A DNA stretch of 27,061 nucleotides from an uncultured Treponema sp. (lineage in GTDB: Bacteria > Spirochaetota > Spirochaetia > Treponematales > Treponemataceae), in contig CALINC010000152.1 in the NCBI GenBank assembly GCA_938045195.1, positions 1 through 27,061 on the forward strand, read 5' to 3'. This document shows, piece by piece, positions 23,513 through 27,061 of the stretch. Position 1 is the stretch's first letter, and every line of letters starts with the position of its first letter. The notes beneath the pieces were generated by a model, which did not search any database, was not told where the DNA came from, and worked only from the letters and a program-made list of their open reading frames with translations. The translations under genes were made by a program, and so were the position numbers.

Positions 23513-25006
23513 ATGGAAGATGCTGTTCTTGAAATAAAAAAACTTTCAAAATCATTTGCAAAAAATAAGGTTTTAGACGGAATTAATTTAACCGTAAAAA
23601 AAGGTTCCGTTATGGGCTTAATGGGAGAAAACGGTGCCGGAAAGTCGACAATGATGAAATGCCTTTTCGGTATTTATAGCCGAGATGAAGGGCTTATTTC
23701 TCTTTTAAATAAACCCGTTGAATTTAAAAATCCGCGGGAAGCTCTTGAAAGCGGTGTTGCGATGGTTCATCAAGAATTGAATTTATGTCTTGACAGAACC
23801 GTTACCGATAATTTATTTTTAGGCAGATATCCGACTCATTTTGGAATTGTGGATGAAATCAAAATGTTTGAATCTGCACATTCACTTTTTTCTTCATTGA
23901 ATATGAATGTGAATCCCAAAACAATTATGAGAACAATGTCTGTTTCGCAAAGGCAAATGGTGGAAATTGCCAAAGCCGTTTCTTATGATTCAAAAATCAT
24001 CGTATTGGATGAACCTACGTCTTCTCTTACGGAACGTGAAGTAAAAAAACTTTTTTCCATTGTTAAAAATCTGCAAAAAAAAGGTATTTCGTTTATTTAT
24101 ATTTCGCATAAAATGGACGAGATTTTTGAAATATGCGATGAGGTTTCGGTTTTACGCGACGGTAAAATGATTCTTTCAAAGCCGATTGCCGAAACCGATA
24201 TGGACGAAATTATTTCTGCAATGGTCGGACGCTCTCTTGATAAACGCTTTCCCGATGTAGATAATACTCCGGGTGAAGACTTTTTAAAGGTAGAAAATCT
24301 TACCACTAAATATGCGCCGGTTTTGGAAAATATTTCTTTCAATGTAAAAAAAGGAGAAATATTCGGCTTATACGGATTGGTGGGTGCCGGCAGAAGCGAA
24401 TTGTTAGAAGCCCTTTTCGGAATTCGTACTATTTTTTCAGGCGACATAAGCATTAACAATAAGCCCTTGCGCTTTAAAAACAGCAAAGACGCAATGCAGC
24501 ACGGATTTGCGCTTTTAACCGAAGAGCGCAAGTTAAACGGAATGTTTTCAAAAGATACGATTGAATTTAATACGGCTATTACCAATTTGAACAGTTATAA
24601 AACGTTCGGTGTTTTATCCGGCAGAAAAATACGTGAAGCTGCAAACAGACAAATAAAGATAATGAAAACCCGCTGCCTGTCGCCTGAGCAGCCCATAGCG
24701 GCATTGAGCGGCGGCAATCAACAAAAAGTGATTATAGGTAAATGGCTTGAGCGTTCTCCGGAAGTTTTTCTTATGGATGAACCGACGCGGGGTATTGATG
24801 TCGGTGCAAAATATGAGATTTATCAGCTTATCATAAAAATGGCAAAAGAAGGTAAAACTATTATTGTCGTTTCAAGCGAAATGCCGGAGATCTTGGGAAT
24901 TACAAATAGGATCGCCGTTATGTCTAACCGCCGTCTTGCCGGAATTGTCAACACAAAAGAAACCGACCAAGAAACTCTTTTAAGGCTTTCTGCAAAATAT
25001 TTATAG
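23513..25006 (+). CDS. mglA: Sugar ABC transporter ATP-binding protein MglA
   Basis: Tandem-ATPase subunit that powers galactose/glucose import. The 497-aa protein has two ABC domains. The first has Walker A GENGAGKS (38-45), signature-region VSQRQMVEIAKA and Walker B IIVLDEPTSS. The second has a degenerate Walker A (GLVGAGRSEL), signature LSGGNQQKVIIGKW and Walker B VFLMDEPTRGID. This asymmetry is normal for RbsA/MglA proteins. ATG 23513 is chosen: AGGTG lies 8 nt upstream, and it gives the usual N-terminus; a TTG at 23480 would start within the intercistronic hairpin. It lies 82 nt after mglB. The expected permease gene mglC does not follow; a terminator-like hairpin and an opposite-strand gene come next. 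Confidence 0.94.
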   Translation: MEDAVLEIKKLSKSFAKNKVLDGINLTVKKGSVMGLMGENGAGKSTMMKCLFGIYSRDEGLISLLNKPVEFKNPREALESGVAMVHQELNLCLDRTVTDNLFLGRYPTHFGIVDEIKMFESAHSLFSSLNMNVNPKTIMRTMSVSQRQMVEIAKAVSYDSKIIVLDEPTSSLTEREVKKLFSIVKNLQKKGISFIYISHKMDEIFEICDEVSVLRDGKMILSKPIAETDMDEIISAMVGRSLDKRFPDVDNTPGEDFLKVENLTTKYAPVLENISFNVKKGEIFGLYGLVGAGRSELLEALFGIRTIFSGDISINNKPLRFKNSKDAMQHGFALLTEERKLNGMFSKDTIEFNTAITNLNSYKTFGVLSGRKIREAANRQIKIMKTRCLSPEQPIAALSGGNQQKVIIGKWLERSPEVFLMDEPTRGIDVGAKYEIYQLIIKMAKEGKTIIVVSSEMPEILGITNRIAVMSNRRLAGIVNTKETDQETLLRLSAKYL

Positions 25007-25055
25007 GGAGCCTCTAAAAATCTAACAAAGTTTTTAAAGATGCCCTATAGTTTTT
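25003..25055 (+). terminator. Hairpin/repeat after mglA
   Basis: ATAGGG (25003-25008) pairs with CCCTAT (25043-25048), enclosing A/T arms (CTAAAAATC, GTTTTTAAAG) and followed by AGTTTTT, so it fits a terminator overlapping the mglA stop codon. The same sequence type recurs inverted at 15650-15690. Confidence 0.65.
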
Positions 25056-25082
25056 AACAAGCCGAAAATAGTATTGGAGTGT

Positions 25083-25748
25083 TTAAATTTTAATCCGCTT
25101 TACGGCTTCTTGAGCATCTTTATAATCAGGCCAAATTCTTAAAGCGGCATTAAATGCATCTAAGGCACTTTGCTTTTCACCTGCCGCTTCACGGACAAGA
25201 CCGAGTCTGTACCACCATAAGCCGTTACCCGGTTCAAGATGTACGGCAATTGAATATGCAATATCGGCTTTATTGAATTTTCCGGTAACTCTATAAATTT
25301 CGCCGACAAAAAAATGAGCTACACTAATACGTTCTCCGTTAGGAGCCATATCAATATAATTTTCCATATTGCGTAAAGATTCTTTATAGTTTCCCAAATA
25401 AAAAGAGGCTTCGCCGAGTGTTTCTATTATGCGTGAGTCCCGCGAAATTTTTAATGCGTCATTACAGGCAATTTCGGTATCTTTATAACGGCCGAGTCTG
25501 AATAAGCACCAAGTAAAAACTGCATAAGAATCCATATTCTTAGGATTTATGCGTATTTCATCCCTGCATATAGCGATTGCATCGGAATAGGCTTTGCGGG
25601 CATCGTCTTTTCTTCCGATAGAATCAAGGCTGCGACCATTTCTATAAAGTTTTAAAGCATCAGGTTTTTCTTGTGCGCAGACGGTAAAAGCGATGCAAAA
25701 AATAAAATTCAGTATAAAGATGGACTTTAAATATTTATATTTATTCAT
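25083..25748 (-). CDS. Secreted or periplasmic TPR protein
   Basis: A 221-aa protein with a signal peptide (basic start, hydrophobic residues ~10-24, cleavage likely after CAQ) followed by about five tetratricopeptide repeats from residue ~28 to the end: ALKLYRNGRSLDSIGRKDDA, then the DSYAVFTWCLFRLGRYKDTE region, the ETLGEASFYLGNYKESLRN region, FVGEIYRVTGKFNKADIAYS and WYRLGLVREAAGEKQSALDA. It most likely acts as a periplasmic protein-protein interaction scaffold; the partner is unknown. The start at 25748 is supported by AAGAGG. It is convergent with mglA and has its own promoter with a nearby G9 tract. Confidence 0.85.
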   Translation of the reverse strand: MNKYKYLKSIFILNFIFCIAFTVCAQEKPDALKLYRNGRSLDSIGRKDDARKAYSDAIAICRDEIRINPKNMDSYAVFTWCLFRLGRYKDTEIACNDALKISRDSRIIETLGEASFYLGNYKESLRNMENYIDMAPNGERISVAHFFVGEIYRVTGKFNKADIAYSIAVHLEPGNGLWWYRLGLVREAAGEKQSALDAFNAALRIWPDYKDAQEAVKRIKI

Positions 25749-25775
25749 TTTTTCCTCTTGTTTATATATTGGGAT

Positions 25776-25803
25776 ATTATAGTTAAATTTTGAAATTATG
25801 CAA
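25776..25803 (-). promoter_or_regulatory. Promoter of the TPR gene
   Basis: Minus strand TTGCAT (25798-25803), 16-nt spacer and TATAAT (25776-25781), about 28 nt upstream of the ATG. The homopolymer at 25816-25824 lies 12 nt upstream of the -35 box. Confidence 0.6.
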
Positions 25804-25815
25804 GATGTGCGTTAT

Positions 25816-25824
25816 GGGGGGGGG
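25816..25824 (+). repeat. G9 homopolymer tract
   Basis: Nine consecutive G residues (C9 in the sense of the minus-strand TPR gene), located at about -50 to -60 relative to the predicted TPR gene start of transcription. Such runs are otherwise absent in this A/T-rich window. Confidence 0.9.
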
Positions 25825-26025
25825 AGACAACCTGCGCGAAGATTTTTATAAGTAAGCAAAGAAACAAAAATAGATTTTTCGTGAGAGCTGTTGCGAACTT
25901 TACATCTTTAATGCGTTGACTACCTCATTCCTTTTTCGGCAATTTAGGCACTGCACTTTTATTATATTACTCCACTTTAAAGGTGTAATTTTTAAAGCCG
26001 TTCAAGTAAAAAGAGACATAAAAAA

Positions 26026-26099
26026 CGGGACCGGAGGGACTCGAACCCCCTACCTACTGCTTAGAAGGCAGTTGCTCTATCCTGATGAGCTACGATCCC
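26026..26099 (-). tRNA. tRNA-Arg (anticodon TCT)
   Basis: On the minus strand: acceptor GGGATCG/CGGTCCC, anticodon stem ACTGC/GCAGT around loop CTTCTAA giving anticodon TCT (AGA codons), T loop TTCGAGT, discriminator G, no encoded CCA. A T-run follows directly (TTTTTT in the minus sense). It lies 10 nt downstream of tRNA-Pro and is probably co-transcribed. Confidence 0.95.
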
Positions 26100-26109
26100 A
26101 AATTTCAGA

Positions 26110-26182
26110 TCGGGATGGAGGGATTTGAACCCCCGATCTTCTGGTCCCAAACCAGACGCCTTAGCCCCTAGGCTACATCCCG
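26110..26182 (-). tRNA. tRNA-Pro (anticodon TGG)
   Basis: On the minus strand: acceptor CGGGATG/CATCCCG, anticodon stem TCTGG/CCAGA around loop TTTGGGA giving anticodon TGG (CCA codons), T loop TTCAAAT, discriminator A. The C1-G72 first pair is typical of bacterial tRNA-Pro. Confidence 0.95.
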
Positions 26183-26195
26183 ATTACAAGATAGT

Positions 26196-26224
26196 ATGAT
26201 AATGAAAAAACAATATTGTGTCAA
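26196..26224 (-). promoter_or_regulatory. Promoter of the tRNA-Pro/tRNA-Arg unit
   Basis: Minus strand TTGACA (26219-26224), 17-nt spacer, TATCAT (26196-26201), ending 13 nt before the tRNA-Pro gene. Confidence 0.8.
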
Positions 26225-26246
26225 GTAATATACACAAATATTTCAA

Positions 26247-26849
26247 CTAAATACCGATTTTTAAACCGGCCTGAACATTAATGGACTTAGCCATATTAGG
26301 AAGATTTCTAGAAGCTATTTCAGTACCCCATATATACCCTTTAATCGGCTTATAATAATTTGCTGCAGCACCAAAATAAATGCCCAGCGTTTTTGTAAAC
26401 ATATATGAAGCAGTTAATTTTAAACCGCCGCCTATATTCGTGTATTTTAGATATTCTTTTGTTTTATTATTGATTTTTTCCGTAAATTTGGAACCGCCTA
26501 TTGCAAAACCGCCTCCAAAAAACAAATTAAAGTCCTTTCCCAATGCAAAGTTGTAACCGATTCCCAGTTGCGTGTCATTTACAAAAGTTGCATTAAAGGC
26601 GAATGTAGTTGAAGCGTATAAAGACCACTTTTTAGGAAGTGAGTACGCAATTGCAAGATTAAAACCGCCCATGTGTTTAAATATAATGGAATGAGTACCG
26701 AAACCGCTATTATTGCTTTCTCCGAACCTGTGAATTTGATGGTTTGTATAATTAGGACCTATTTCAAATGCGATACCGATGCTTTTTGCTTGCAGCACTC
26801 CGGTAAAAAAGAAAAAGACACCAACAATTAAAATAATTTTTTTGTTCAT
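26247..26849 (-). CDS. Small outer-membrane beta-barrel protein, treponemal type
   Basis: A 200-aa protein with a signal peptide (residues 1-~21, ending LQA) and a mature part of alternating hydrophobic/polar beta strands rich in G, F, Y and N (GFNLAIAYSLPKKWSLYAS, LGIGYNFALGKDFNLFFGGG, IGGGLKLTASYMF, LGIYFGAAANYY). It ends in a strand with a hydrophobic terminus (INVQAGLKIGI). This is the look of an 8-stranded barrel such as OmpW-like or the Treponema DUF2715 group; I cannot separate these by eye. It would sit in the outer membrane, possibly as a small pore or surface antigen. AAGGAG precedes the ATG at 26849, with its own promoter upstream. Confidence 0.78.
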   Translation of the reverse strand: MNKKIILIVGVFFFFTGVLQAKSIGIAFEIGPNYTNHQIHRFGESNNSGFGTHSIIFKHMGGFNLAIAYSLPKKWSLYASTTFAFNATFVNDTQLGIGYNFALGKDFNLFFGGGFAIGGSKFTEKINNKTKEYLKYTNIGGGLKLTASYMFTKTLGIYFGAAANYYKPIKGYIWGTEIASRNLPNMAKSINVQAGLKIGI

Positions 26850-26873
26850 TTTGAAAATCTCCTTGTCTTTTAA

Positions 26874-26902
26874 CCTATACTACTTTTGCCCAATTTAGTC
26901 AA
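26874..26902 (-). promoter_or_regulatory. Promoter of the outer-membrane protein gene
   Basis: Minus strand TTGACT (26897-26902), 17-nt spacer, TATAGG (26874-26879), about 25 nt before the ATG. Confidence 0.65.
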
Positions 26903-26976
26903 GATATAAAAAATGGTAAAACGTCATTTTACTGCGGAGTAGATGCTAGGAGCGTACAAAAAATACCCGCAGGCAT

Positions 26977-27036
26977 GTTGTACAGCGTACGTCCGTGTAC
27001 GCTGTACAACGACAAGTTTTTCTGACGAAAAACTTG
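26977..27036. repeat. Two adjacent perfect hairpins at window end
   Basis: GTTGTACAGCGTAC (26977-26990) pairs perfectly with GTACGCTGTACAAC (26997-27010), loop GTCCGT; after two bases (GA), CAAGTTTTTC (27013-27022) pairs with GAAAAACTTG (27027-27036), loop TGAC. The two-hairpin arrangement with a GA junction resembles copies A and B, but the leader and internal loop are different. No gene is visible between 26903 and the window end. Confidence 0.7.
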
Positions 27037-27061
27037 CTGCAGCTTGGAACCAGCGGCATCC

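Noticed and set aside
25916..26128. Open reading frame of 70 codons on the plus strand
   Set aside because: It runs through both tRNA genes on the opposite strand and has no RBS; it is a chance frame.

Overview
The window reads as a low-GC spirochaete chromosome, most likely an oral/denticola-type Treponema. The pointers are a T. pallidum-style circularly permuted MglB glucose-binding lipoprotein, relaxed spirochaetal lipoboxes, an unusually short SMC, amino-acid fermentation enzymes (tyrosine phenol-lyase, Xaa-His dipeptidase), and a small treponemal-type beta-barrel outer-membrane protein. No phage, IS element, CRISPR array or resistance island is visible. I cannot name the species from sequence alone.

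Layout. 1-1.2 kb: a structured repeat, an NfeD-like membrane protein and an unknown 185-aa protein. 1.3-6.3 kb (+): a tightly overlapping operon of smc, a one-pass membrane protein and a long acidic TPR lipoprotein. 6.3-11.8 kb (-): tyrosine phenol-lyase, PepD-like dipeptidase, and an ispG/TPR-membrane-protein pair coupled by ATGA. 11.9-15.3 kb (+): yqeK, an LCP-like protein with a LytR_C domain, rsfS and two half-size chromate-family transporters, with ATGA overlaps at two of the junctions. Then come a tRNA-Gly(TCC) with a consensus promoter and a 350-nt non-coding stretch. 15.7-18.3 kb: divergent radC and hutD/ves-like genes, a dense array of hairpin repeats, and a PsiE-like/CorC_HlyC-like fusion. 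18.4-22.0 kb (+): 5'-nucleotidase lipoprotein, a lipocalin-like protein, a structured intergenic element and a YibE/F membrane protein. 22.2-25.0 kb (+): mglB-mglA without mglC. 25.1-26.9 kb (-): TPR protein, tRNA-Arg(TCT), tRNA-Pro(TGG) and the outer-membrane barrel. The window ends in another pair of perfect hairpins.

The genes are mostly housekeeping (chromosome organisation, isoprenoids, ribosome silencing, Ap4A turnover) mixed with nutrient handling (glucose import, peptide and tyrosine breakdown, extracellular nucleotide scavenging). The most unusual material is non-coding. A dispersed two-hairpin element at 1-90 and 17486-17572 keeps the same architecture while its helices covary. A larger branched relative lies at 17295-17415 and a possible third form at the window end. 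Other points of note are an SMC with no recognisable hinge and short arms, an LCP protein lacking the usual catalytic Arg-Asp, the absence of mglC, a strong mglB/mglA intercistronic hairpin, and a G9 tract upstream of a promoter.
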